Source of the DNA: Strix aluco
Lineage: Eukaryota; Chordata; Aves; Strigiformes; Strigidae
DNA: 64,000 nucleotides
Reading direction: 5' to 3'
Assembly: GCF_031877795.1 (NCBI RefSeq)
Contig: NC_133931.1
Coordinates: 136,190,621-136,254,620 of the forward strand
In this document: piece by piece, positions 53,612 to 64,000 of the stretch
Layout: every line of letters starts with the position of its first letter
Numbering within the stretch: the stretch's first letter is position 1
Position numbers and translations under genes: made by a program
Notes under the pieces: generated by a model
The model's database searches: none
Seen by the model: only the letters and a program-made list of their open reading frames with translations
What the model was told of the DNA's origin: nothing

Positions 53612-54754
53612 TGTTGTACTGTGTTTAAGTGTGAAGGTTTTGGAAGCAGGGGAGCTACAGGGGTGGCTTCTGTGAGAAGCTGCTAGAAGCTTCCCCTGTG
53701 CCTGACAGAGCCAATGGCAGCCGCCTCCAAGACAGACCCGCTGCTGGCCAAGGCTGAGCCCATCAGCGACAGTGGTAGCGCCTCTGGGGTAACATATTTA
53801 AGAAGGGGAAAAAAAACTGCTGCGCAACAGCAGCTGAAGAGAGGAGTGAGAATATGTGAGAGCAACAACTCTCAGACACCAGGGTCAGTGAAGAAGGAGG
53901 GGGAGGAGGTGCTCCAGGCACCAGAGCAGAGATTCCCCTGCAGCCCATGATGAAGACCCTGGTGAGGCAGGCTGTGCCCTGCACCCATGGAGGGTAACGG
54001 TGGAGCAGATCTCCACCTGCAGCCCGGGGAGGACCCCAGGACCCCACGCTGCAGCAGGTGGATGTGCCCAAAGGAGGCTGTGACTGTGGGAAGCCCACGC
54101 TGGAGCAGGCTCCTGGCAGGACCTGTGGCTCCGTGGAGAGAGCAGCCCACGCTGGGGCAGGTTTGCTGGCAGGACTTGTGACCCCGTGGGGGACCCACGC
54201 TGGAGCAGCCTGTTCCTGAAGGACTGCACCCCGTGGGAGGGACCCACACTGGAGCAGTTCATGAAGAACTGCAGCCCGTGGGAAGGACTCACGTTGGAGA
54301 AGTTTGTGGAGGACTGTCTCCCATGGGAAAGACCTCATGCTGGAGCAGGGGAAGAGTGTGAGGAGTCCTCCCCCTGAGGAGTAAGAAGAGACAGAAACAC
54401 CGTATGATGAACTGACTGCAACCCCCATTCCCCGTCCCCCTGTGCTGCTGGGAGGAAGGAGGTAAAGAAATCACGAGTGTGGTTAAGCCCAGGAATAAGG
54501 GAGGGGTGGGGAGGAAGGTGTTTTAAGATTTGCTTTATTTCTCATTACCCTACTCTAATTTGACTGGCAATAAATTATTACTTTTCCCTGTGTTGAGCCT
54601 GTTTTGCCTGTGACGGTAATCAGTGAATGATCTCTCCCTGTCCTTATCTCCACCTACAAGCCCTTCGTTATTTTCTCTCCCCTGTCCAGCTGAGGAGGGG
54701 AGTGATAGAGCGGCTTCGGTGGGCACCCGTCATCCAGCCAAGGTCAGCCCACCA
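53612..54754 (+). mobile_element. Solo LTR of an endogenous retrovirus, with internal minisatellite
   Basis: This 1143-bp element starts TGTTGTACTGTG and ends in AAGGTCAGCCCACCA, an ending I associate with avian ERV LTRs. A TGGA(TG) duplication flanks it (53608-53611 and 54755-54758). It has a TATA-like ATATTTA at 53794-53800 and AATAAA at 54569-54574, so it reads in plus orientation. The base composition is far richer in GC than its surroundings. Long open frames on both strands (up to 221 codons, minus, 53763-54428) come from the repeated middle and resemble no protein I know. No internal viral genes are present. Confidence 0.85.
54043..54350 (+). repeat. Minisatellite inside the LTR, seven 45-51-bp units
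   Basis: Seven diverged units begin with CCCACGCTGGAGCAG-like sequence at 54043, 54094, 54145, 54194, 54243, 54288 and 54334, giving spacings of 51, 51, 49, 49, 45 and 46 bp. A second shared block, ACTGCACCCCGTGGGA-like, sits late in the units after 54180. Confidence 0.8.
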
Positions 54755-55806
54755 TGGATGTACTCATATAATGTCTGGATCCTTGGATAGACCCCTGTGA
54801 GTTCACACATAACAGGATGAAACAGAAGACAGATTGTATAGGTCAGACTGAAGCATGCAGAGCTAGGAGATGAGTCACAAAGAGTAACATTATTCCTTAA
54901 GAAAATTCAAGATTAACATATTTCTAACACTCCTTTCCTGCAGATCTCCCCTTACAAAAGACCAAAGTCATGGCCAAAGAAAAGACCATAGCTAACTCAG
55001 GTGGTACTTCAAAATGAAGTCACTGCTGATGGACAAAGCTCCTTCTGGCTTCCCTCATGTTCCCTCAAATACGCCAGCCTTAGAGATGGGCCCCATGGAC
55101 CTTCTGTTGCTTGTCCAGCAAAATTTCATGAAGTCATCTTAAAGTGTGTCAAAGTATTCCCCTTCAGGTAGTTCTGCGTGAAAGGACAAACTAGGAGTTA
55201 TTCTCTCTATTGCTAAACGCAAACTCTTATTAAATGTGCATATTGTTCCTACAGCCAAACTTCACTGACTGTAGAAGAGTCATGAGCAAGATGTGTGGGG
55301 TTCTTCACCATTCTTATTTCTGGGAGTCAAACACAGAACAGGCAGGGCAACTTTACTGATGTGTAGTGACTATTGGCTTTGAAAATAATTTCAGTTAGAT
55401 TTTGGTCCATTACCTCAGTCTTTTGTGCATTATCATCTTGAAGAAGTAGCTGGAGAACAATTTAAAAATGGATAGATATTTGGCATTCAGGAATAATCTT
55501 TCCCTCATAGAATGGAATGAATGAGAATATAATGTCTGTTAAAATAAAAAACTATGATATCTGTAGGTCCACTGCACTGATGTGCCTAGGAGCAACGTCA
55601 TGTCAGCTGTCTCCCTGCTAACTCCTTTATTCTTCATCTATCCTCTTAGGCTTAAAAGAAGCACCTTTAAGATCAGACAATTTAAGTATAAATGATCTCT
55701 GATCTCATCATTCTGATATTTTCATGATCACAGAACTAAACTTGAAACAACTAGGTCATTAATGCAATGTTTTTAATGGTACCATCATGTAGATCACTTA
55801 AAATTG

Positions 55807-55835
<29 letters not shown>
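55807..55835. repeat. Poly(A) run, 29 bases
   Basis: An uninterrupted run of 29 A. No recognisable transcript copy precedes it. Confidence 0.9.
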
Positions 55836-55837
<2 letters not shown>

Positions 55838-56712
55838 AAGTATATATCTTTCTTACATATAGCAGATTTTAAAGAGAAATCTTGAAAGTAGCTTTGAGGA
55901 AAAATCATTAAATTTTGTCAATAAAATTTAGGATTCGGTAAGTCAAGCAGTAGCAGTGATTTTCAAACAGTTCTACATTGATGGCCAGGGAAAATCTGTG
56001 CCAAGAACTTAATGGTGAATCTTTTGGAATTATTAAATGCAAAATGGAATGAGATAAAGAGGTCAAAGAGAGCTTGTGTGCATCCTTATCAGGCAAGACT
56101 TTTCATTATTCTCTTCTTGTGTAATCTTTTTCTGGGTGCAAAAGGGTCGTAAAAGTTAATGATTTAAGAACAGCAGAATCTCATGATGAAATCTTGCCCG
56201 TAGTATTTCAATATAGTTTGAAAGATTAAGAATAGGTGATTCATGGACTATGTGTTGAAAGGTCAGTTGGTTACTATATATTTCCTGATACATTCTATAA
56301 GAATTTGTGGATAATGTGCAGGACTCTATTGACTCTATGGGAAAGATGAAACTGCATGTTATTTTTACCATTAGTCTTTGACTTGTTCATTGCTAATGAA
56401 AAGGAAAAAAAAAATGGTAGTATCTTACTAGCTTGTAAAACTTCCCAAACATACACTTCTGCAATGTACGACTTGAGAATTGTTTAATAAGAACCTGGCT
56501 TGGACCATTAATAAGCACCATCTGGTAAATGGCCATATAGGATTTTTACACCCAAAAATACTCCACAGAAAGATTGTTTTAATGTTAAACATCATGGATA
56601 GATTTTTTTTAACCAAATAACGTTCTCCCACTTTTTGAGACTGTATGTTGTGACTGATTAAAATGTGTGCATTTTCATACATAGAGCCAGACAATACAGT
56701 ATTTTAGGAGTG

Positions 56713-56718
56713 TTTATT

Positions 56719-56754
<36 letters not shown>

Positions 56755-57616
56755 AATTGAAAGGAAGTCATCATATTCTGTCTTTTGATTGCACACTTTT
56801 AAACAAAAATAATACAGAGTGGAGAATGAAAAAAAACAATTTTTATGTTGCTACTTCAAAATAACACCTAAGTCTATGAATGTTCAAAATGAAAATATAT
56901 ATACCAAGAACGCTAAAATGTCTATTTTACATTATCTACAAAATGTATGTTCTAATCCAGCCACAAATCATGGGAAAATACTTTGATACATGAGAAAAGC
57001 TATAAACATAAGAACATTTTGGAAGAAAATAACACACATAAAAGCTCATTAAATAATTACAACAACAAATAAATAGTTTGTTCAGCTTTACTTTTTGATT
57101 GCTGCCATGCATATTTTAATTTTTGGTATATTGAGATAAGAGAGAGGTCAGCATGCAAGGCATTTTTTTTAGAATGAATCTGAAAGCAGATACTAGGTGT
57201 TGTATTTTTAAGCTGTTGTCAGAAGTTCATAAAACATGATATAGAAGGCAACAGATGTGATAACTGTTCTCACGAAAACACACAACAAAGCATCTTTTTA
57301 CAAAATAGACTTCAGTGAATATTCATGGCAAATTTTCTTTGCCTCCATGGCTGGAGAAAATGTAAAAGTTTATAGTGTGGGCTTGGAAGGCTTATGTTAT
57401 TCCCCATCTTGAGCATTTGGAAAATCACCCAAAAGGTCCATATGCTGAGAATGCCCCTTTTGATTTTGGTCAAAGCAATAAGCATGTAGTGTCAACTGAG
57501 AACACAGCAATGGCAGACTTGTCTTTAAGCAGTCAGAATGGTAAAGCAAATGGTTACAGGTGAGTTCAATTTTGGCACGAGGAGAGGGAGATGAGACAGG
57601 AGAGAATGTCTGACTT
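56713..57616 (-). other. SOSTDC1: Presumed SOSTDC1 3' UTR, with candidate poly(A) signals
   Basis: This AT-rich sequence follows the stop codon. On the minus strand an ATTAAA lies at 57115-57120 and an AATAAA at 56713-56718, the latter just past a 29-T run. Either could end the transcript; sequence alone does not decide. Confidence 0.45.
56724..56752. repeat. Poly(A) run, 29 bases
   Basis: A second uninterrupted run of 29 A (29 T on the SOSTDC1 strand), within or just beyond the presumed SOSTDC1 3' UTR. Confidence 0.9.
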
Positions 57617-58032
57617 CTAACTTGTACTATGTTTGCTGGATTTACTGGCTCTTTTCCTCTCTTTGTGATGCTGGATAGGTTTTGCTTGAGAGGTTCCCTC
57701 GAAGTTGTGGCTGGACTCATTGTGCTGCCGGGTGTATCGTTTGCACTTGCAGGCCGTGACCACAGTTATTTTGTAGGTTCTTATACTTCCATCCTGGCAC
57801 TGAAGCTGGATCCTCTGGGTGCGAGTTTTGTCATTGACACATCTCCACTCTTGTGAGCTCCGCCTGCTCCAGTACTTGGTTCCATAACCTCCCCCAATCC
57901 AGTTGGGGAGCAGTGGCAGAGGGAGGCATTCGCCAGCACACACCAGCTCCTTCAGTGGATTGATGCTGGTGCACTGGCCATCTGAAATGTACTTGGTGGA
58001 TCTCAGTTCCCGACAGCCAACTTGAACACGAT
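57617..58032 (-). CDS. SOSTDC1: SOSTDC1 coding exon 2: cystine-knot domain and C-terminus
   Basis: This exon encodes residues 69-206 and the TAG stop. The acceptor is CATTCTGCAG before ATCGTG; its first two bases complete an Asn codon with exon 1. It contains the whole C-terminal cystine-knot domain with eight cysteines at residues 75, 89, 100, 104, 133, 147, 163 and 165, including the CAGEC and CKCKRYTRQ signatures and the conserved finger segment LPNWIGGGYGTKYWSRRSS. A second glycosylation sequon, NES, is at 173-175. The tail is basic (ERKRASKSSKH) and could bind heparan sulfate, as proposed for sclerostin relatives. The domain is nearly identical to the human protein, with no break. Confidence 0.98.
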
Positions 58033-60263
58033 CTGCAGAATGCACAGAATAATAAACACTGAGATTCAGAATGGAGAGATTTCCTTAACCAGTCATTCTC
58101 ACAATAACAAGCCAGGCTTTGCAGAAGTTAAAGGCGGCTGTAATCTTTGCAGGACATCTCTTTATTGTTGGGTCCCCCAACACAAGGGCCTCAAGCACTG
58201 ATGGTATCTTTGGGTATTACCACAGCATAAAGAAATCATAATGATATGCACTTCAGCAGTTGTGGTAGAAGAGGCAATTTTATTCTCTATCCGTCTTCTC
58301 AGGGACATACCTTTTAGAAGAGAAAAAATGCCCCAAGGGAAGAAATGTTTCCTGCTTGTTCTCAGTCTAGGGAATCTGCTCTGTGATGTTTACAACAATT
58401 ATGTTGGATCATTAGCAAGGGGGGAAATAGCGCTTTGGAAACTGTTTATATGCTTTTAAATTAATTTCAAATAGTGCGTTTCTTCTCATTCCACGGTTAC
58501 AGTGGACTGAGTCTCCCATGAGCGCTGCTGCTCTGAACACAGCTACTGCAGAAGTGATAACAGCTGGAGTTACCAGGGAATGGTGTTCTGCATATAAACT
58601 TTGAATGATTAGCAGTAACGATTTCAGAGTGGTCGTTTTGCCCTCGGGGTAACAACATCTCTGTATCTGTAGTAGTCTTTATATTATACGTAACATAGAG
58701 GATCCTGCAAAATTCTCTCAGGCAGCTGACATAGAATCAACATGCAGAGCTTCTCATACGGGCATGTTTGTACCCGTCTGAATGTGCAGCTCTGCACCCT
58801 GCAATAAACACAACTGTTTATTTCAGTAATTACACTTTGAAATAAACGCCCACAGCGCGCTTAATTTTAATAAGCAATCTTTACTGGCTGTGCTCTCCCT
58901 CTTTCTGAAGGACAATTACGGCGCAGATTCTACACACAATGCAATTAACTAACGCCTTTAAAATAGAAGTAATTACTAGAAACATTTTAGAGTGAATCAT
59001 AAAAGGCTTTGAAGGTGCATCTACATATCACAGCTACAGGCTGCTTCTGTTTCTACTTGGATTTTTGGAAGCAAGTTCTGAACAGAGACACTGAGTTAAG
59101 ATTACTTCACCCTGTCGCCTGTGTCTCAGGATGGGCAGCCAGAGGGACTGTAAATCTGCAGGCAGGTCCGATGGGCTGTTCACAGGGCTGCTCTCCTGCC
59201 TGCCTTGCAGGAAAGATTCAGGCTCGCCTTCCCGCAGCTGCACTCAGGAATGTACCTGGAAGCAGCTGGTCACAGATTTGAGTTTGTCTCTCCTTCTGTT
59301 TTTATGTCTTTCCTGGCTCAGCTTTTCTCCCGTGACAGCTCACTGACAATGAATACCTACTGGGCTGCTCCAGTAATCTCATAATGATGCGATGTTTCCT
59401 GTGCACTTAAACCCTTAACATTCATAGAAGCTGACACACCTGGCTTAGCTGAAAGGTATTGGTGTCACTTTTTGCCTTCACTTTCCAGGGATGACGCTAT
59501 TTTTATCGAATTGGTGGGGGGTGGGGGGAGGGTGCGTGCGTTTCTCTATTTGGATTTCTTTCGTTTTAAGGAGGCGGGCAAGGGAGGTAAGAGATAAAGT
59601 CAGCAGGTTTCCAGATCCCCATGTATCTGACGTATATACATAAAACTCAGCAGGAAAAGACTAGATATAAAAAGGCAAGTTAGAGCAGAGATCATAGGTA
59701 AATTATGAGCTGATTTGTTTACTTTTGCTGGAGGTGTTAAGCAGGTAAGTGCTACAGCAGGAAGTAAAACTAAACAGCGGGCACAAAATTCAGAGTTTTT
59801 TATTGCATTTGAAAAGTAGCCCGGACACCTCCCCTGCCCGCAGTGGGAGGGCGAGTTAAGAAAGCGAGCGCTTTGGGAATGTCTCTCACTCCTTCTCCTT
59901 TATCTTGCTTCCCTGTCCGGATGACCCGCAAAGCCCGGCGCTCCTGGGTGAGCCTCCCCCGGGAAGAACCCGCCCGAGAGAGCCGGTCCCGCCGGCCTCG
60001 CCCGGGGGGGGACGGGAGCCTCTCCCGGGGGCCGCCCGGCGCGGCAGGTCCCGCCGGGACCCCGCCGCCTCTGCCCCTGCCCCGCTGCCCCGGGCGCTGC
60101 TCCCGCGCCGCGCCGCGCTGTGCTGGGGGGGGCGGGGAGGGGGGGGGGAGAGGGGCGCCGCGGCCGGGGGGGGCCGGGGCCGGGCCGGGAGGGGCCGGGG
60201 CGCCGCCGCTGGAGGGCCAAGGGCTGTGGGAGGCGGGGGAAGGGCCGCCGGTCGGATACTCAC
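58033..60263 (-). other. SOSTDC1: SOSTDC1 intron (2,231 bp)
   Basis: This is the single intron of the coding sequence. Its 5' end (about 59830-60263) is extremely GC-rich with long G-runs on the plus strand. A G-rich tract lies at 59515-59532. A candidate conserved noncoding element with homeobox- and forkhead-type motifs lies at about 58800-59000. No mobile element was recognised. Confidence 0.85.
58800..59000. promoter_or_regulatory. Candidate conserved noncoding element in the SOSTDC1 intron
   Basis: The block has a perfect inverted repeat AATAAACA-CAAC-TGTTTATT (58803-58822), resembling paired forkhead sites, another AATAAACG at about 58841-58848, and several TAATTA-like homeobox cores within 200 bp. 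It is repeat-free and compositionally distinct from both flanks. Conservation is inferred from its look only. Confidence 0.35.
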
Positions 60264-60330
60264 TGTTCCGGTCGGCCCCGGCGCTGGTGTAGTGCCGGCC
60301 TCCGTTCCTGGCTTGATTCAGCGTGCTGTT
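59830..60330. promoter_or_regulatory. SOSTDC1: CpG island over SOSTDC1 exon 1 and the intron start
   Basis: A sharply bounded GC- and CpG-dense block overlaps the 3' part of exon 1 and the first 430 bp of the intron, downstream of the promoter. The TATA box and upstream region lie outside it and are only moderately GC-rich. Confidence 0.7.
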
Positions 60331-60468
60331 GCTGCCTGGGCTCGCTGCAGCAGGTTTAACGACGTGCGAATAAAGGATCTCTGTGGCATCGTTCTTGAAA
60401 GCCGAGTAGCTTTTGGTGAAGATGCAAGCTAGGAGAAAGCCGTAGAAGTGAATGGCAGGGAGCAGCAT
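60264..60468 (-). CDS. SOSTDC1: SOSTDC1 coding exon 1: signal peptide and N-terminal region
   Basis: SOSTDC1 (also called ectodin, USAG-1 or Wise) is a secreted antagonist that binds BMPs and the Wnt co-receptors LRP5/6 (family knowledge). This exon encodes residues 1-68 plus one base. Residues 1-22 form a hydrophobic signal peptide (AIHFYGFLLACIF core), followed by the conserved AFKNDATEILYSHVV and an N-glycosylation sequon NST at 47-49. The ATG at 60468 has A at -3 and matches the start of the human protein. The exon ends GACCGGAACA before GTGAGT, a strong donor, in phase 1. The frame runs on into GC-rich intron and gives a spurious 222-codon product if splicing is ignored. The two exons sum to 206 codons, the same length as human. 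Confidence 0.97.
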
Positions 60469-60556
60469 GGTCGGTTCAGTCTCTGCCTGACAGAGCTGGA
60501 TGAAATCGTTTTCTTCTGCTGCTTCTGGGCAACTCTGAAATTGCTCTTGAAGGTTT

Positions 60557-60566
60557 CCTTTATATA
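60557..60566 (-). promoter_or_regulatory. SOSTDC1: TATA box of SOSTDC1
   Basis: The minus strand reads TATATAAAGG, 89 bases before the ATG. Transcription would start near 60530, giving a 5' UTR of about 60 bases with no upstream intron needed. A CCAAT motif (plus strand, 60672-60676) lies about 110 bases further upstream. A TATA promoter suits a tissue-restricted developmental gene. Confidence 0.7.
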
Positions 60567-60569
60567 TTC

Positions 60570-63500
60570 AGAGAGGCTTGGCATTCGTTCAGGTGTAAAG
60601 TTGTGGATAGCTTCAGAATGAAAACCCACAAAAGGGGTGGGATCCCTACATGAGCCTGCGAAGACCTTTTACCAATAGGAGAGAAGACTGCAGTAAAGGA
60701 GGAGTTAGATGCACTCATTGCAGGATTCCTATTCGGGGCTTTGGAGGGTATCAGAAACTCTTGGGCAGCACACAGCAGCATTCGGGCTGAGATGTAGAGG
60801 CTGCCGGCTCTGCCCTGCCGCTCCGAACGGCCCTGCGTGCCTGGCGATTTGTGTGATGTGACTAACACGGTGTCAGAAAGAGTCTCTCTTGCTCCTGTTG
60901 TGCAAAGTTACATCCCCTCTTCTCGAATGTGACTTTCAGAAAACTTGACAGCTCTGTAAGGATGCAGAAGTTTACAGCACTTACAGAAGACGGCTAGTTA
61001 CACAGTCTGCAATATACCAAGATCACTTAAAAAAAAAATATTGTGAATAATTTAAAGCTGCCTCTAGATGCTTTAAATTATGCAGCTTTGATCAACAAGG
61101 AGCACTGCTACAAAAACTACTTGTTTTAGGGGGATATTCTCTCCCTGGTGTGCAGAGTTACAAGTTATGTATTTCTGTATCACCACGCATAAAAAGTATC
61201 TCCTCTAGGCTCCTTGGTACAAACGTATCCATATTCATAGCCTCTCACTATGCTCATTCACCAAACTAGCCTTTTTTAGTTTTGTACACTGCCTAGAGCA
61301 TTCTTATATTTTTAATGTATTATTTCATGTGATAAAGAAAACAAAGAGGAAAGAAGAATCCATATTTCAGCATACTGTTTTACTGTGCCACACACTTACT
61401 TGGTTTTACATAAAATTACATGGCCCAAATCCAAATGCTAGTGTAAACTGTGATGCTGTCAGTAGGCCAATGCTTGTCTCCATGAATGCTCTATAGATTT
61501 TCATTAGAAAGAAAACAGCAGTAATCAACACTGAAAGCCATAGTGTTCTAATTAAAAGGAAACTTTTTTCTTGGGAAAAAGCACCACCATGCAGGAGGCC
61601 ACATTATGTAAAGGTTAGACTCTAATCTCACTTAACGCTCTTTGTAACTGAGTTGATATCTATAGTCATCCTGGATTTTATTTGCTGTAATGAAAGCAGA
61701 AGTGGAACACAGGTCAGATACATCTAATGTCAGGGTCAAAAATCTCAGTCAGAGAAGACAACTTTGTTTCATCCTAGTCACAAGCAGAGAGTTGTCTGTA
61801 TCAGCAACACTTTCCTCTTGCATCACTAAGAAAGCTACCCGGGATTTCAGCAAGAGTAAGGATAGATCCACAGTAAGTGCCAAATTGATAGCCTTTGCTT
61901 AAAAGACACAGGAAAAACAGGAGTGTTGCAAGGTGAAGTGAGTTTTACTGGCGGAGCTGTGTGTGGGGAAGTTGAGTTGATTGCCTGCATCTATTATGAC
62001 TAGCCCAACCCAGTTCTGGAATAACAAGAATGTTGCAAGGCAGAGTGAGATCTTCCATCAGAGTAATGTATGGAAGAGTGGGATCACTGCTAACCCCTGA
62101 CAAAGCTCCAAGTTCCACTCTGATGGAATGTCTTATTTAACCACAAAAGCAAAGATATGCATTCTACCTTCCCTTTAAAAAAAAAAAAAAAAGAAAAAAA
62201 AAAAAAAAGAAAAAAGAAAGAAAAGAAAGTGAAAGTTTCCTTAAGCAAATTATCAAAGAAGAGATGTACATTACAGACCATTAATATTTCAGCATTATTT
62301 CTCTTCAACAGCAGCTAACCAAAAGTCTGCTTTGTCGGTGTTCAAGTCCTACTTCATTTTTTCTCATATTCACAGATCATACAGGTCTTCACACATCTCA
62401 CTTTCCCTGCAGGATAGTCTCTGTGCTGAACCGAGCCAATATAATTAAAAGCATGGAACCCATTTTCCAGTTATCCACAGTACATGTGGATACCAGTCAG
62501 GGGACCTCTTCCTAGTAGAAAGATTTTCCCACATTAGACGAGACTTGGGAAAGTCAGAAGTTTCCTTGAGAGCTGTTTTCTTTGAAATAAGGTATATAAT
62601 CTTCTCACAGGAAAAATGAAAGGGACCTTGGAGCTATAGGACTGGGTCTGCAAGGAGCTTGCTAAGCCTCAACCTTTTCAGCTTTCAATGAAAGCTAATA
62701 ATCATCCTTTCAAATTCGGGCTATATGAAACCATTAAGTTTGTCACATACATCTCTTGGTCTTGTCACTTAGAGAAGGAAGACCTCAAGACAAGACTCTT
62801 ACAGCCTTTGTAAAGGAAAAGTTTGGTCCTGAATCTGCCACAGGAAAGATAATACAGATTACCTCATTTTTCTGTGCACTAGACACAAGGTAGACATTAT
62901 TTTAATTTCATTTGTATTTTCCACTTGTTACAGACACTGTATGAAAATTTCACGATTTCAGTTCCTTGGTCAGTACTGTCAGCCTCCCTGCTTTGAACGA
63001 TAAGTAGACTGCTGAGGAGTTTGTCAGTTAATTTGATTTATACTTTCAAATCTAGAGCTTGCAGTCTTTCACTTTTTCCAAGTCTGCCTGAGAGATATTA
63101 GAAGTCACATGAGGATCAGTCAAATTTGGTTATTCTTCCTGAGCAAACTTCATGATCAAAAGGTGTTTCTTGATGCTTGGCTCAGAAAGTTCCTAGACTT
63201 AAAATATTTTTTTTGCTGTTGTTAGTTAGATGACTGTTATACATTTGCAAAGGTGAAGGCTACAAGTTACTTTTGTAGCCTCCAAAACAGAGTTATACAA
63301 TGTATAGTCAGTCTGTCCCTATTCTAGTCAGATTCGATGGCTTGTGTAGAACATTGCTCTGTGCTTAATCTGTAATATTGGCCATAAGGAATATATTACA
63401 CAAGGTCTTTGAAGTCTGTACTGACTTCCTTTTTGCCTGTGGGCATAACTCAGGATGTTCTTATTGATCTATAAAACCCTATATGCTTTGAGTCCTAGGC

Positions 63501-64000
63501 AATAAATTCTCTCTCCTTTATCTTCCATTATGATGCTTAAGATCAGCCAGGGCATACTGACTATACCTGAGTGTCTGGAGAGCTTGAATGCTCAGCAAGA
63601 AGGGCCCAGGAGACTGGATTTCACTGCTCCTAAGGATCCACGAGAGCTCCGTTCTGCTGCTTGGCATGGTGTAAAGGACATTGTTTAGTCAGATCCTTGA
63701 AAGGTGACTGTGGGGAAGGCACAGGGAAGAAACTGGTTAACCAGATTAATTTAAAAGTTTGTACCCAGGGATCAAGTGCTACATTTAACTACGCACTTTT
63801 TTCAACTTCACTGCTTCTTGTATCTTGACAGCCTTGCTTCTGAATGAACCTAAACATAGTGGTAAAGCCATCCATCACTCTTCAGAGAGAATGGTATCCA
63901 GAGTTATGCACACCTTAAATCTTGCTTTCTCCATTTTCTGTGATGAAAAAAACCCCATACTTCTCTCCATGGATGCAGAATAATACAGGGCATATGTTCT
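60570..64000. other. SOSTDC1 upstream intergenic DNA
   Basis: No gene was seen. It holds the A-rich simple repeat at 62177-62232 and a TCF/LEF-like CTTTGATC at 61086-61093. The next gene expected from human synteny (LRRC72) does not appear before the right edge. Confidence 0.65.
62177..62232. repeat. A-rich simple repeat with G interruptions
   Basis: About 55 bases of A-runs broken by single G, grading into GAAA units. It gives a phenylalanine-rich minus-strand open frame that is not a gene. Confidence 0.9.

Larger units (their letters stand above)
42380..56700. other. Intergenic region between CRPPA and SOSTDC1
   Basis: This is AT-rich intergenic DNA. It contains the GC-rich repeat-like block at 42.7-43.2 kb, the unresolved broken coding-like stretch at 44.0-45.1 kb, an AATA-type microsatellite at 51062-51095, the solo LTR at 53.6-54.75 kb, and a 29-base A-run at 55807-55835. 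From 45.1 to 53.6 kb I see no gene and no recognisable mobile element. Confidence 0.7.

Noticed and set aside
53763-54428. A 221-codon minus-strand open frame.
   Set aside because: It lies wholly within the solo LTR and is produced by the minisatellite units and GC-rich composition.
53612-54754. A full provirus at the LTR.
   Set aside because: Only one LTR-length element is present between the short duplications; there is no primer-binding region, no internal genes and no second LTR.
55700-55835. The 29-A run read as the tail of a processed retrogene.
   Set aside because: The preceding sequence shows no open frame or transcript similarity, and poly(A)-primed retrocopies are rare in birds; a simple repeat is enough.
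59800-60263. The long continuation of the SOSTDC1 exon 1 frame and the overlapping GC-rich frames.
   Set aside because: A strong GTGAGT donor ends the exon at 60264 and joins in phase to exon 2, giving the expected 206-residue protein.
62090-62308. A 72-codon minus-strand open frame rich in Phe.
   Set aside because: It is the reverse translation of the A-rich simple repeat.
1-64000. CRISPR arrays, operons, tRNA or rRNA genes.
   Set aside because: No regularly spaced direct repeats with unique spacers, no tRNA cloverleaf and no rRNA similarity were noticed; the window is vertebrate nuclear DNA.

Overview
This is vertebrate nuclear DNA, almost certainly from a bird. Three CR1 LINE copies carry the avian-type 3' tail with repeats of ATTCTATGAT. 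There are two solo retroviral LTRs, short introns by mammalian standards, AT-rich introns, and two sharply bounded GC-rich islands over first exons. The species cannot be told from the sequence. Nothing bacterial, viral-genomic, CRISPR-like or operon-like is present.

Two genes are recognisable, both on the minus strand and in the order known from human 7p21. Positions 1-41547 hold the 5' part of CRPPA (ISPD), the CDP-L-ribitol pyrophosphorylase: coding exon 1 at 41381-41547, exon 2 at 34365-34644 and exon 3 at 17982-18131. Splice phases join cleanly to give residues 1-199 of a protein that is about 450 residues in human; the later exons lie beyond position 1. A CpG island at about 40950-42370 covers exon 1 and the promoter. 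Positions 57617-60468 hold the complete SOSTDC1 coding sequence in two exons (206 codons plus stop), with a TATA box at 60557-60566 and a GC-rich block over exon 1 and the start of its intron. SOSTDC1 encodes a secreted cystine-knot BMP/Wnt antagonist.

Layout: 1-17981 is CRPPA intron 3 (partial), with three CR1 copies, one split by an 871-bp solo LTR. 18132-34364 is intron 2, with a candidate conserved noncoding block near 31.8-32.1 kb. 34645-41380 is intron 1, whose GC-rich end carries a two-copy tandem duplication. 42.4-56.7 kb is intergenic, with a GC-rich repeat-like block, an unresolved stretch of broken coding-like frames at 44.0-45.1 kb, and a 1143-bp solo LTR with an internal minisatellite. 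58033-60263 is the single SOSTDC1 intron, with a candidate enhancer near 58.8-59.0 kb. 60.57-64.0 kb is SOSTDC1 upstream DNA with no gene seen.

The two genes are neighbours by conserved synteny, not by shared function: CRPPA acts in the cytosol on alpha-dystroglycan glycosylation, SOSTDC1 outside the cell on BMP and Wnt signalling. I see no previously undescribed system here. The item most worth a database search is the broken coding-like stretch at 44.0-45.1 kb.
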